From an uncultured Alphaproteobacteria bacterium (GTDB lineage Bacteria > Pseudomonadota > Alphaproteobacteria > RF32 > CAG-239), in the NCBI GenBank assembly GCA_944391615.1, contig CALXUE010000005.1, positions 1-64,000 of the forward strand: DNA of 64,000 bases. Reading direction: 5' to 3'. Under the pieces are notes generated by a model. The model was not told the origin of the DNA. It saw nothing but the letters and a program-made list of their open reading frames with translations, and made no database searches. Shown one piece after another: positions 8,209 to 17,174 of this stretch (within the stretch, counting starts at the first letter, position 1; each line of letters begins with the position of its first letter). Position numbers and translations under genes: made by a program.

Positions 8209-9206
8209 TGCAATCCGAAAACAGAAATATTGATGAATTGAAATCCGGCTTTGAGACTTTTTATCAAAGTCGGATTTTGCCTATTATGCAAGACATGGAA
8301 AAAGTTCGCCAAAAGTATTTGCGCTATTTTATTCTTGCCTGTTGTTTGGCTATTGTTGCCATTCCGTTGCTCATGTGTGGAATTTTTTATTTTCAACTCG
8401 GAGCTTCTATTGCAGAACAAAATAGCTCCTCTTTTGCTGACTCGGCTATCTACGGGCTTGTTGTTCTTATCATTACAATTTGCGCAACGCCTATTGCTCT
8501 TTACAAGAAAAAGTCTAAATCTAAAATTATGCCTCTCATACTGCAATATTTTGAGGGCTTTAACTATCAATACAAAAAAACTATTTCTTCCGTTAATATC
8601 AATGATACACGTCTTATCGGCTTTTATGACGGGCGTGAGGGCGATGATTATTTTGAAGGCGTTTACAAAAATGTTCCGATTAAGGTTTCGGAAGAAAAAT
8701 TTACCCAGCGCAAGCTTGTCTATCGCAACAACAAACCTCACTATGAAAATGTTGAGGTCTTTCACGGTGTTCTCATCCTTTTAGACATGAACAAAAACTT
8801 TAGCGGGCAGACGGTTGTGCTGCAAGACAAAGGTTTTTTGAATGTTTTTTCAAAAGTCAGCCGCGACCTTAAAGGCTTGAGCAACGTTAAGCTTGAAGAC
8901 AGTGTGTTTGAGAAAGAGTTTGAAGTTTTTGCATCTGACCAAGTGGAAGCGCGCTATTTGCTCACCACTGCTTTTATGGAAAGAATGCTTAAACTCCGTG
9001 CGGCTTATCATGCTGATAGTGTGGAGTTTAGCTTTTTGAATAACCAGCTGTTTATCGCACTTAAAACTAAAGAAAATATGTTTGAAGCAACATCTATCTT
9101 TAAATCTTGTCTTGATAAAAAAATGGTTGAAGAAGCTTTTATGCAGATTGTTTCCATTTTTGCCATTATTGACATTTTGAGTTTGGATAAGCGCATTGGC
9201 TTGTAG
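8208..9206 (+). CDS. DUF3137-type membrane protein, LemA partner
   Basis: The 332-residue protein starts on the last base of the lemA stop codon. A cytoplasmic helical N-terminus (about 1-35) is followed by two membrane helices (about 38-62, FILACCLAIVAIPLLMCGIF, and about 82-102, GLVVLIITICATPIAL). A large soluble domain then contains GRxGDDYFEGVYKNVPIKVSEE and a repeated FHGVLILLDMNKNFSGQTVVL stretch, which matches my memory of DUF3137 proteins that follow lemA. The function of the family is unknown. The gene ends at a strong bidirectional terminator. Confidence 0.8.
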   Translation: MQSENRNIDELKSGFETFYQSRILPIMQDMEKVRQKYLRYFILACCLAIVAIPLLMCGIFYFQLGASIAEQNSSSFADSAIYGLVVLIITICATPIALYKKKSKSKIMPLILQYFEGFNYQYKKTISSVNINDTRLIGFYDGREGDDYFEGVYKNVPIKVSEEKFTQRKLVYRNNKPHYENVEVFHGVLILLDMNKNFSGQTVVLQDKGFLNVFSKVSRDLKGLSNVKLEDSVFEKEFEVFASDQVEARYLLTTAFMERMLKLRAAYHADSVEFSFLNNQLFIALKTKENMFEATSIFKSCLDKKMVEEAFMQIVSIFAIIDILSLDKRIGL

Positions 9207-9223
9207 GCTCTAACTTAAAAAAA

Positions 9224-9254
9224 ACGGCGGTTGTTTTTTTACAACCGCTTTTTT
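9224..9254. terminator. Bidirectional terminator between the DUF3137 gene and the ABC exporter operon
   Basis: GCGGTTGT-TTTTTT-ACAACCGC stem-loop flanked by A and T runs, so it can act in both directions between convergent genes. Confidence 0.85.
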
Positions 9255-11003
9255 TTAGCTTTGCAAGTTCCATAATTTTGCATATTTTCCCTGATGTTTT
9301 AGGAGTTCATCGGGCGAGCCTTCTTCAATTATCTCACCTTTTTCCATAACGATTATTCTATCCATATTGCGCAAGGTTGACAAGCGGTGCGCCACGGCGA
9401 TAACCGTCTTTTTCTTTATCAGTTTTTCCAAGCTCTTTTGAATGAAAAACTCTGACTCACTGTCAAGTGCCGACGTTGCCTCATCCAGCAATAATATCGG
9501 TGCATTTTTCAAAATTGCTCGGGCTATGCCTATTCTTTGCCGTTGTCCTCCCGAAAGTTTAACACCTTTATCGCCGACTTTGGTTTCATAGCCTTTAGGA
9601 AAGTCCTCAATAAACTTATCGGCATAAGCTTTTTGCGCGGCGGCTTTTACCTCTTTCTTTGGGGCTTTGATATCTCCGTAGTGAATATTTTCACCAATGC
9701 TCCGGTGGAACAAAGACGTGTCTTGCGGAATGAAGGCAATCGCCTGATGAAGGCTTTCTTCCTTAACATCACTGATATCTTGATTATCAATAAAAATTGT
9801 TCCTTTGGGCGGTTCAATAAAGCGTTGCAACAAGTGGAGCAAAGTGGTTTTGCCGCCACCCGATATGCCGACCACGCCGATTTTTTCCCCTGCCCTAATC
9901 TTTAGGCTGACGTTCTTAATCGCGGTTTGTCCGTCACGGTAGGCATAATGCAAATTTTTTATCTCAATCTCACCTTTATTCACGTTCAACTTTTGCGCTC
10001 TGACCGTCTTATCCGGTTCAATATCTAAGAGGTTCAGCGCGGATTTGACTTTATAATACTGCGAACGCGCAAACTGGATAACCTCCATTATCAATCCTAA
10101 ATTATTGGCCAGCGAGGTTACGGAGGTTAAAATATAAACCACATCACCGACCGTGATAATTTGCTTTACCCATAAGGTAATTGCATAAATAATCACGCTC
10201 ATGGTAAACAGCATGGAAAAAGCCTCATGCACTGCTTGATTTTTGGATCTTAAGCCACGGTTTTTCTTCATAGATTTGATAACTGTATCCAGATTTTTGC
10301 TTAACTTGTTCTCTTCTCTTGTAAGGCTGCCGAAAATCTTTAACAGAAAATGATTTTGTATCATATTGACGATTTTACCATTGGTCTTATGCAAAAAAAT
10401 CTCTTGTTGAGCCGAGGCACGTTTAACATTAGCGGAAATTTTATAAAAGCAAAAAGTCAGTGCAAAAAACGCCGCAACGCAATAAAGCCCCAAGCAGGTG
10501 TTTATCTTAAAAATAAAGCCTATGACCACCAGCCACTTACAAATCGGGATATAGCCCTCAAACAAGATGGTGCCAATCATGGACTGAGCACCCAAACTGC
10601 GGCGGACGGTTTCTATTCTGCCCCAAACCGAGCCGGCTGCGTTGCGGCTCCAAAAACGGCTGTCGCGCGGCAGAGTTTTATCAAACAAATCCTGTCGGAT
10701 GTCTATCCCCAGAGGAATCAATAATTTTTTTTGCATAAACATCATATTGAAGTAGCCTAAGGGTCTTACTATAATCATAAGAACTAAGACCAGTACACAA
10801 AGCTTTTTTATCTCTTGCCAAACTTCCGCACGGTTGGCGGTATCGGTTATCAAAGTTATAGCCTGTGCCAAATACCATGAAATTAGCTGCAGCAAAAACG
10901 GAGAAAATGGCAAGAGCACAAGCAGAACCGCAAAATATTTCCAGCGGCCGTGATAGTGCTTTTGGGCATAAGTCCAGACAATATTGGTTTTATTATCCTT
11001 CAT
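9255..11003 (-). CDS. ABC exporter half-transporter (permease-ATPase fusion), downstream gene
   Basis: The 582-residue protein has about six N-terminal membrane helices (about 20-320) and an ABC ATPase domain. The ATPase has Walker A GISGGGKTT, a LSGGQRQRIGIARA signature, Walker B ILLLDEATSALDS and an H-loop AHRLST, all intact. This is the MsbA/multidrug exporter architecture; the substrate is not apparent. The start at 11003 is favoured because AGGAGG precedes it at ideal spacing; the open frame extends to 11063 but that part overlaps the upstream gene. It overlaps the preceding exporter gene by 11 bp, so the pair probably forms a heterodimer. Lipid, glycan or peptide export is possible but not demonstrable. 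Confidence 0.9.
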   Translation of the reverse strand: MKDNKTNIVWTYAQKHYHGRWKYFAVLLVLLPFSPFLLQLISWYLAQAITLITDTANRAEVWQEIKKLCVLVLVLMIIVRPLGYFNMMFMQKKLLIPLGIDIRQDLFDKTLPRDSRFWSRNAAGSVWGRIETVRRSLGAQSMIGTILFEGYIPICKWLVVIGFIFKINTCLGLYCVAAFFALTFCFYKISANVKRASAQQEIFLHKTNGKIVNMIQNHFLLKIFGSLTREENKLSKNLDTVIKSMKKNRGLRSKNQAVHEAFSMLFTMSVIIYAITLWVKQIITVGDVVYILTSVTSLANNLGLIMEVIQFARSQYYKVKSALNLLDIEPDKTVRAQKLNVNKGEIEIKNLHYAYRDGQTAIKNVSLKIRAGEKIGVVGISGGGKTTLLHLLQRFIEPPKGTIFIDNQDISDVKEESLHQAIAFIPQDTSLFHRSIGENIHYGDIKAPKKEVKAAAQKAYADKFIEDFPKGYETKVGDKGVKLSGGQRQRIGIARAILKNAPILLLDEATSALDSESEFFIQKSLEKLIKKKTVIAVAHRLSTLRNMDRIIVMEKGEIIEEGSPDELLKHQGKYAKLWNLQS

Positions 11004-12753
11004 TTTTGCCTCCTTTTTGCTTTTGCAATTTCCAATACTTATAGAATTTGCCTTTCTTGGCAATCAACTCATTCAACGTTCCGTCTTCGACGATTTTGCC
11101 CTTTTCTATCACAATTATTCTATCCATATTTTTCAAAGTCGACAGTCTGTGGGCAACGACCAAAACGGTTTTATCCTGAATAACATTTTCAATCGCTTTT
11201 TGAATATAAAACTCAGACTCACTGTCCAAGGCAGAAGTGGCTTCATCCAACAGCAATATCTGAGAATCTTTCAAAATTGCCCTTGCAATCGACAGGCGTT
11301 GCATTTGTCCACCCGAAAGCTGATTTTGCGCGTTCAAAATCGTTTTATAGCCATTGGGCAGCTCGTGAATGAACTCATCGGCAAAAGCGTCTTTGGCAGC
11401 CTGTTCAATCTCTTCTTTTGTGGCGTTTGGCCTGCCGTAGGCGATATTTTCACCAATCGTTCTTTCCAACATCTGGCTGCTTTGGGGAATATAGCTCATG
11501 GCTTTATGCAGGCTCTCTTGCGTGACATCTGTGATATTTTGCCCATCAATTTTTATCTCGCCGCTATTCACATCATAAAAGCGTTGCAGCAGTTTTATCA
11601 AAGTTGACTTGCCTCCACCCGACATGCCGACAACGCCAATCTTTTGCCCTGGCGGAATCTCTAAGTTAAAATTCTTAAACACAGGGTTGTTGTCTTTATA
11701 AGCAAAATTCACATTTCTTAATTCGATTTTTCCGGCTGTGACTTTCAGTGCCTTGGCATCTTCTTTATCCGCTAAATCATGCAGGGTGGCAAAGGGAACC
11801 AAATTTGTTCTTATCTCTGAAGCATAACCACTTAAAACGACCCAGCGGTGCAAAATGAAAGACACGCTACGGCCTAAACTCCCAATCAGCATTAAAATCA
11901 AAACGACCTCGCCGCCGGTTGCTTTGCCCTCTCTCCACAAATAAACACCGTAAATCCAAAATATTAGCGTGAAAATATCAAAATAAAGTTTTTCGCCCTG
12001 GCCCATGCCATTTTCTAATCTGACTGTGCGTTTTATTACCTCTCCTTCTTCTTCCATCAAACGCTTGGCTCGGCGGCTCTCATAATCATAACGGCCGAAG
12101 ATTTTTACGAAAAAGTTATTTTGCATCGCGTCAATCAAGTTACCCGAAATTTTGCTCCGCATTTTGACCATCTCGGAACGATATTTTTTCAAATATTCTG
12201 AAGGATAGCGTAAAACAAAAACCGAAAACAAAATCGCGCCCAATAGCACCAGACCATAAGTCACATTAACCTGAAACAACATTATCAATGAAATTATAAT
12301 ACCGCTTAAGCCCACCAAGAAATAGAGTATGCCACTGTAAAAATAGCTTGTATTGGTTATTTCTTGTTGATTATTGGCCAAAGCTCCGGCCTGATTGTCG
12401 GCAAAATATTCTATTGAATGATGATTCAGATAATCAAAGGTGTCTAACCCAATTTGTTTATAAACCCTTGGGCAGAAATAAACATCCGATGTCGTGATAC
12501 CCGCTAAATCCAACGCCTTAGCAGCAATGCCGCTAAAAATTATCATCACGACATAATAAAAAATGCTGCCTTTAATTGCCTCATATTGCGCCTCGCCTGA
12601 AAACAAGTCCACCAATTTTGAAAAATAATAGAGAACAAGTTTTTCGGCTAATGAACTGCCTATATACAACACGGCAATCAATAAAAATAATGGCAAATTC
12701 CTCTTGGCATAACGCCACAAAAAGAAAAATGGGCTGGAGGGAAAAGGTTTCAT
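10993..12753 (-). CDS. ABC exporter half-transporter (permease-ATPase fusion), upstream gene
   Basis: The 586-residue protein has about six membrane helices in residues 15-310 and a C-terminal nucleotide-binding domain. The domain has Walker A GMSGGGKST, signature LSGGQMQRLSIARA, Walker B ILLLDEATSALDS and H-loop AHRLST. Both this gene and its downstream partner keep all catalytic motifs, so neither nucleotide site looks degenerate. The start at 12753 (MKPFPSS) follows an AAAGGTG site. It is the first gene of a two-gene unit with an 11-bp overlap. The two proteins are clearly related and probably arose by duplication. A SIMPL-domain gene lies 72 bp upstream on the same strand. Confidence 0.9.
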   Translation of the reverse strand: MKPFPSSPFFFLWRYAKRNLPLFLLIAVLYIGSSLAEKLVLYYFSKLVDLFSGEAQYEAIKGSIFYYVVMIIFSGIAAKALDLAGITTSDVYFCPRVYKQIGLDTFDYLNHHSIEYFADNQAGALANNQQEITNTSYFYSGILYFLVGLSGIIISLIMLFQVNVTYGLVLLGAILFSVFVLRYPSEYLKKYRSEMVKMRSKISGNLIDAMQNNFFVKIFGRYDYESRRAKRLMEEEGEVIKRTVRLENGMGQGEKLYFDIFTLIFWIYGVYLWREGKATGGEVVLILMLIGSLGRSVSFILHRWVVLSGYASEIRTNLVPFATLHDLADKEDAKALKVTAGKIELRNVNFAYKDNNPVFKNFNLEIPPGQKIGVVGMSGGGKSTLIKLLQRFYDVNSGEIKIDGQNITDVTQESLHKAMSYIPQSSQMLERTIGENIAYGRPNATKEEIEQAAKDAFADEFIHELPNGYKTILNAQNQLSGGQMQRLSIARAILKDSQILLLDEATSALDSESEFYIQKAIENVIQDKTVLVVAHRLSTLKNMDRIIVIEKGKIVEDGTLNELIAKKGKFYKYWKLQKQKGGKNEG

Positions 12754-12825
12754 ATTCTGCGCACCTTTTATTTGGTTATTTTGGAGCGCATGATACCACA
12801 CTTTCCCCTCGCATACAATATTTAA

Positions 12826-13572
12826 TTATTCAAGCCAATAATCTATCGTGGAAACCACGCGAACCGTCTTGTTTATCTGTTGTCTTTCATCTGCCCCTGC
12901 TACCTGCTCCCTTGGCAAAATCGAAAACACGCCCTGATTGGCCTTGCGGATGGTTCCAACCTTGCTGCCGGAGTTTTTGGCAAACTCTAAAGCCGCCGTC
13001 TTGGCGTTGCGGGTTGCCTCCTCCAACATTTTGGGCTTAATCTCATTCAAACCCGTAAAAATATACGACACCGCATCATAAGATGATGTATCAAAAATAA
13101 TGCCTTGAGCTATCAGAGCGTTTGTGGCAGGGATTGAACTGGCTATTTTTTCGACTTCCGGTGTGCGAATCGTTACCGCCCTTTTCAAGATAAAACGATT
13201 ATTCATCGCATTTTCGCTACGATAAGGGTTAGACATTAAATCCTCAACATCTATTTGGCCTAAGTCAATTTCTTCCTGCTTAAAGCCTTGCTTTAATAAA
13301 AATGTGTTAACTGCTTGTGTTTGCTGATTTATTTGTTGTTCCACCTGCTTTAGGTCATTACCCACAACCGAAAAACGCAGTTTCCATACACCCAAATCCG
13401 CCTTGACATCCATCTCAGACAACCCCTTGACCGTCACGTAATTGCTGTCGACCTTGGTCTTATAATAATAGTACCCTGGGAAAAATCCACCAATTGCTAC
13501 TCCCAAACCCAATATGGCCGCGCTTAGCAACTTGCCGTAACCTTTGATATTTTCATTATCTCTTATCATCAT
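12826..13572 (-). CDS. SIMPL (DUF541) domain protein
   Basis: The 248-residue protein has a membrane anchor or uncleaved signal near residues 15-40 (LLSAAILGLGVAIGGFFPGYYYY). A SIMPL/DUF541 domain follows: VTVKGLSEMDVKADLGVWKLRFSV, a QQINQQTQAVNTFL helix and TRNAKTAALEFAKNSGSKVG. Related periplasmic proteins have been linked to oxidative-stress protection and oligomeric assemblies, but no precise activity is established. AGGAG lies 3 nt before the first ATG and 6 nt before the second, so 13569 is an equally good start. It may be cotranscribed with the two ABC exporter genes 72 bp downstream. Confidence 0.88.
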   Translation of the reverse strand: MMIRDNENIKGYGKLLSAAILGLGVAIGGFFPGYYYYKTKVDSNYVTVKGLSEMDVKADLGVWKLRFSVVGNDLKQVEQQINQQTQAVNTFLLKQGFKQEEIDLGQIDVEDLMSNPYRSENAMNNRFILKRAVTIRTPEVEKIASSIPATNALIAQGIIFDTSSYDAVSYIFTGLNEIKPKMLEEATRNAKTAALEFAKNSGSKVGTIRKANQGVFSILPREQVAGADERQQINKTVRVVSTIDYWLE

Positions 13573-13735
13573 CTGCTCCTTTTGAAAATTTGAGATGTGT
13601 TATTGTATGTTATTTTTTTTTATTTGACAGCAAAAAAATTTTTTTCTCAGAACTTAAATTATCTCGTTGCGTTTATCTTCATTTAATAGTACATTCTGCT
13701 TGTATTTATCATTGTCTTTATAGGATTTTTTTATC

Positions 13736-14593
13736 ATGGTTAAAGTTTCGGTTTTGATGCCGGTTTATAAAACAAATGAAGCTTATTTGCGCGAGGCGAT
13801 TGAAAGTACATTAAAACAAACATTCACAGACTTTGAATTCTTGATTGTTGATGATTGCCCGAGCGACACGCGCGAATCTATTGTTAAATCTTATAATGAC
13901 CCTCGTATTATCTATTCCATCAACGCTCAAAATATGGGTATCACCGGTGTGCGCAACAAAATGATTGATATGGCTCAAGGTGAATATCTTGCTATTATGG
14001 ATCATGATGATGTTTCTTTGCCGGAGCGTTTTCAAAAACAAGTGGAAATTCTTGATGCTCACCCCGAAATCGGCGTTGTCGGTTGCAAAACTCAGCGTAT
14101 GTCTAATGGTAATTTTTCTAAAAATCCTACAAATGATGAAGACATTCGTTTGGCTTTGATGCGCGTGTGTGCCATAACCCACCCTTCTGCCATGATTAGA
14201 AAATCTGTTCTTACGGATAACAATATTCGTTATGAAGAAGAATTTTCTCCTTCAGAAGATTATGCCTTGTGGTGTCGGCTTATTCCTTATACGAAATTCT
14301 ATAATCTTAAAGACCCGCTCTTTCTTTATCGTGACCATGCACAAAACACAAGCCATGCTCAACAGGGAAAAATGCGCTCGGCTACTCTTGCTATACAGGC
14401 ATTTGTGCAAACGCAAAATCCTGCACTCTACCAAGAATTTTTGTTTAAGGCAACGCATCTTTCTAAATTTAAGCTCTTTAATCTTATTCCGTTTTTAACC
14501 GTTAAGAAACAAGCGCAAAAAACAAGAGTTTATCTTTTTGGGTGTTTGCCGTTACTCTCTTGGAAGTCGACTTCAAAACTCCAAGAAAAATAA
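13736..14593 (+). CDS. Family 2 glycosyltransferase
   Basis: The 285-residue protein has a GT-A fold start (KVSVLMPVYKTNEAYLREAIESTLKQT), FEFLIVDDCPSD, and the DxD-like metal and sugar-nucleotide motif MDHDDVSLP near residue 85. SxDYALWCRL follows in the acceptor region. It has no membrane segments and presumably acts at the cytoplasmic face of the inner membrane, adding a sugar to a lipopolysaccharide, capsule or glycoprotein acceptor; donor and acceptor cannot be told. It is a single gene, convergent with the sensor kinase gene, not in a glycan cluster. Confidence 0.9.
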   Translation: MVKVSVLMPVYKTNEAYLREAIESTLKQTFTDFEFLIVDDCPSDTRESIVKSYNDPRIIYSINAQNMGITGVRNKMIDMAQGEYLAIMDHDDVSLPERFQKQVEILDAHPEIGVVGCKTQRMSNGNFSKNPTNDEDIRLALMRVCAITHPSAMIRKSVLTDNNIRYEEEFSPSEDYALWCRLIPYTKFYNLKDPLFLYRDHAQNTSHAQQGKMRSATLAIQAFVQTQNPALYQEFLFKATHLSKFKLFNLIPFLTVKKQAQKTRVYLFGCLPLLSWKSTSKLQEK

Positions 14594-14602
14594 GTTTTGC
14601 CC

Positions 14603-15955
14603 TTAGTTTTTCGTTATGGAAACGCTAAATTCGTCGCCTTCCAAAGATGTTGTCATTTGGCAATTATGAAGGGTGCTGATTTTTTCTACAATCGACAAGC
14701 CTAAACCGCTTCCCGTCACACTTTGGCCTGCCGGTCTGAAAAATCTTTCGCCCAAACGCGACAAATTCTTTTTATCCAAGCTGACCTTGTTGTTGCTGAC
14801 GATTAATTCTTTGTCATTCAACTCTATCTTTATTTTAGCACCCTCTCCGGAATATTTTATGGCATTGTCCAACAAATTTCTCAGTAACAGCGAAATTAAA
14901 AGTCCATGCCCCTCTTTTAGAAAATAGGGCTCTTTAATCTTTGTTTCTATCTCTATCTTCTTGCTTTTTGCCGCCGATTTTTGTTCTTCTATCTCATTAT
15001 TTATGGCTTTATGCCAATCCAAAATATCAAAATTTTGATATTGCTGAGTATTGGCCTCCAATCTGGATAAGGCCAGTAACTGTTCTACCAACCTTGAGGC
15101 TCTTTCCAGACCTTTTCCTAAATTTTGTAATGCTTTTTCATGCGCAGCCTTATCATCATAAGCTAGTTCGGCGACTTCAAGCTGAACTTTCATCGCGGTT
15201 AATGGACTTCTTAATTCATGGGCAGCATCTGATATAAAACTTCTCTCTCTGCTTATCATTTTTGAGATACGATCAAACAAGCTATTCATCGACACGATTA
15301 AAGGTTTTATTTCTTGCGGGGCAAAATTTTCTTTTAACGGAGATAAATCATCTGCGTCTCTTTTTGATATGTTCCTAGTTATTAACTTTAGCGGGTTGAG
15401 CTCCCTGTTCACGAGCAATATAATGGCTAAAAGCATTATTGCTAAGCCGATTAACCATGGCGTAACCGCCTCTTCAACCATTTCAACCGCAGCCTTATTA
15501 CGATATTTTAATTCTTGTCCGACTGCTATGGTAAAGTCATTATCTACTGTTTTCATCCAGATAATTCGCCACAGCTTGCCTTTATGCCCGCTCGGCTGGT
15601 TTACGAATCCCGATGCATATTGATTATAGGTGAAATATTTGCCATCTTCATCATCATGAAATATCATTTTGCCATTCTTATCAAAAACGGCAAAGCCTAA
15701 GGCTTCATCTTCATCTTCCCCGTCGTCATCGAGTTCTTCAACCAGCGTATTCACTCTTGCCTGTGTGCCCGGCTTGATGTTACTCCAATCTGCCGCTGAC
15801 AGTTGGCGCGCCAAATGTAACTGATAGGTGTCATAAAACTCATCAACATATTCCCTACTCTCATACCACGAAAGGGCAGCCGAGCCGCCCCATATGCCGA
15901 TTGACACTAAACAAAATGATAATATTAATCTGAATCTTAAGCTTTTTTTTATCAT
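14603..15955 (-). CDS. qseC: Sensor histidine kinase, QseC/PmrB-like
   Basis: The 450-residue protein has a membrane helix at about 10-30, a periplasmic sensor region at about 31-162 and a second helix at about 165-182. A HAMP-like linker, the H-box AAHELRSPL (His246), and a C-terminal ATPase domain with NLLDNAIKYS and GSGLGLSIV follow. It would autophosphorylate and pass phosphate to the response regulator encoded just upstream. The sensor region contains a striking acidic run (EELDDDGEDEDE, residues 73-84), reminiscent of acidic metal-sensing segments in PmrB. The start overlaps the regulator stop by one base (TAATG). Gene order ygiW-qseB-qseC supports the QseC assignment, though PmrB-like sensing is equally possible. 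Confidence 0.88.
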   Translation of the reverse strand: MIKKSLRFRLILSFCLVSIGIWGGSAALSWYESREYVDEFYDTYQLHLARQLSAADWSNIKPGTQARVNTLVEELDDDGEDEDEALGFAVFDKNGKMIFHDDEDGKYFTYNQYASGFVNQPSGHKGKLWRIIWMKTVDNDFTIAVGQELKYRNKAAVEMVEEAVTPWLIGLAIMLLAIILLVNRELNPLKLITRNISKRDADDLSPLKENFAPQEIKPLIVSMNSLFDRISKMISRERSFISDAAHELRSPLTAMKVQLEVAELAYDDKAAHEKALQNLGKGLERASRLVEQLLALSRLEANTQQYQNFDILDWHKAINNEIEEQKSAAKSKKIEIETKIKEPYFLKEGHGLLISLLLRNLLDNAIKYSGEGAKIKIELNDKELIVSNNKVSLDKKNLSRLGERFFRPAGQSVTGSGLGLSIVEKISTLHNCQMTTSLEGDEFSVSITKN

Positions 15956-16611
15956 TAATCTTCCATCACATAGCCAATTTTATTTATGGTTTTGATTATC
16001 TCTTTGCCAAGCTTTTTTCTTAAGTGGTGGACATGCACTTCAACGGCGTTACTCTGGACTTCTTCATCCCACGAATAAAGCTTGTTTTCTAAAAATTCTT
16101 TGGACATGACTTTGTTGCGGTTCATCAATAAAACTTCCAGCAACATAAGCTCTTTCGGTGCCAAAACAACCGGTTTTCCATCATTTTCTACGGTTTTGGT
16201 TTCCGGATAATAATTGATATTCTTAAAGCTGACAACAGGCTCTAAACGGTCATTACGCCTTCTTATCAGAGCCTTTAATCTAGCGGCAACTTCTGCCAAG
16301 GCAAACGGCTTGCTTAAATAATCATCTGCTCCACTATCTAAGCCTATTACTCTTTGATCAACATCTCCTTGAGCTGTTAAAATCAACACTGGCTCTTTGC
16401 GCTTGTCTTTCCGCCAGCTTTTTAAGATGCTTAACCCATCCATATCAGGTAACCCTAAATCGAGGACAACCGCGTCATAGGGAGCTTGATAGATCGCCTC
16501 ATGCCCATCGGCTCCGTTTTGAAACCAATCCGTGGTGAAACCTAATCGGTTTAGGCCTTCATTCAAGCCGTCTCCTATTAATCTGTCGTCCTCGATTAAG
16601 AGTATGCGCAT
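15955..16611 (-). CDS. qseB: OmpR-family response regulator, QseB/PmrA-like
   Basis: The 218-residue protein has a receiver domain (MRILLIEDDRLIGDGL, phospho-acceptor Asp51 in VVLDLGLPDMDG, switch Thr in LILTAQ, Lys in SKPF) and a C-terminal winged-helix DNA-binding domain (APKELMLLEVLL, NAVEVHVHHLRKKLG, GYVME). It is the cognate regulator of the overlapping kinase gene. It lies 17 bp after a ygiW-type gene, the same order as E. coli ygiW-qseB-qseC. A direct repeat CTTAAG-N5-CTTAAG at 17079-17095, upstream of the operon, matches the type of site bound by PmrA and QseB, which suggests autoregulation. Confidence 0.92.
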   Translation of the reverse strand: MRILLIEDDRLIGDGLNEGLNRLGFTTDWFQNGADGHEAIYQAPYDAVVLDLGLPDMDGLSILKSWRKDKRKEPVLILTAQGDVDQRVIGLDSGADDYLSKPFALAEVAARLKALIRRRNDRLEPVVSFKNINYYPETKTVENDGKPVVLAPKELMLLEVLLMNRNKVMSKEFLENKLYSWDEEVQSNAVEVHVHHLRKKLGKEIIKTINKIGYVMED

Positions 16612-16628
16612 TGCTGCTTACCTTTTTT

Positions 16629-17003
16629 TTATTTTTTAGAGATGGAATCTACATCAACTTCTACGTTCATGAAATCTTTGTCGATTTCGCCTCTGATTTC
16701 AACCGTATCTTTTTCACTGACGGTTAAACCTCTCCAATCTTCGTTGTCTATCTCAACAGTGATTGAATCAGTTCCATCTTGGAACATATATTTTTCGCCG
16801 CCTAAGCTCTTAACAATTTTACCTGTCATAACTACCGGTGTATCATCACCCAATTTTTTAGCTTCGGCAACGCTGACCGTGTCAATTGTCGGACCAGTAA
16901 AGCCGCCTTGCGCCGGCGTAGTTCCAACATAACCACCTTGTGCCATTGCTGTGCCGGCAAAACCCATAAGGGCTAAAGTTGAAATTGCGAAAAATTTTTT
17001 CAT
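16629..17003 (-). CDS. ygiW: YgiW/YdeI-family periplasmic OB-fold (BOF) stress protein
   Basis: The 124-residue protein has a signal peptide ending AMA-QGG. The BOF domain contains VSVAEAKKLGDDTPVVMTGKIV, LGGEKYMFQDGTDSITVEID and an EIDKDFMNVEVDVDSI end, the usual layout of YgiW/VisP/YdeI. Such proteins are small periplasmic oligosaccharide- or cationic-stress-related factors; the exact ligand here is unknown. A good AAGGAG site precedes the ATG. It is the first gene of the operon with qseB and qseC, 17 bp apart. The glycine-rich stretch after the signal (QGGYVGTTPAQGGFTG) is a short imperfect repeat. Confidence 0.9.
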   Translation of the reverse strand: MKKFFAISTLALMGFAGTAMAQGGYVGTTPAQGGFTGPTIDTVSVAEAKKLGDDTPVVMTGKIVKSLGGEKYMFQDGTDSITVEIDNEDWRGLTVSEKDTVEIRGEIDKDFMNVEVDVDSISKK

Positions 17004-17078
17004 TACGGTTCTCCTTAAAATTATATCTCATTAAAGTTAATCTGTATCTGTTTTACATCATCATATCAACATTGTAAA

Positions 17079-17095
17079 CTTAAGGTTCGCTTAAG
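17079..17095. promoter_or_regulatory. PmrA/QseB-type direct-repeat box
   Basis: CTTAAG-GTTCG-CTTAAG gives two half-sites 11 bp apart, 76 bp before the ygiW start. On the minus strand it directly abuts a TTTACA that could be the -35 of the operon. PmrA and QseB boxes are direct repeats of CTTAA-type half-sites with this phasing, so autoregulation by the QseB-like protein is likely. Confidence 0.55.
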
Positions 17096-17123
17096 GATAA
17101 AAAAATTTTTTATTTTTTTATTG

Positions 17124-17152
17124 TTGACACAATTTGACAAATAAGCTATCTT
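17124..17152 (+). promoter_or_regulatory. Promoter of the 17175 gene
   Basis: TTGACA (17124-17129), a 17-bp spacer and TATCTT (17147-17152). The expected transcript begins about 16 nt before ATG 17175. The sequence resembles the promoter at 25793-25820. Confidence 0.6.
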
Positions 17153-17174
17153 TCTTTTTAGAACTTTAATTTTT

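Noticed and set aside
8148-8765. Minus-strand frame of 205 codons over the lemA/DUF3137 junction
   Set aside because: It overlaps two supported coupled genes and has no family features.
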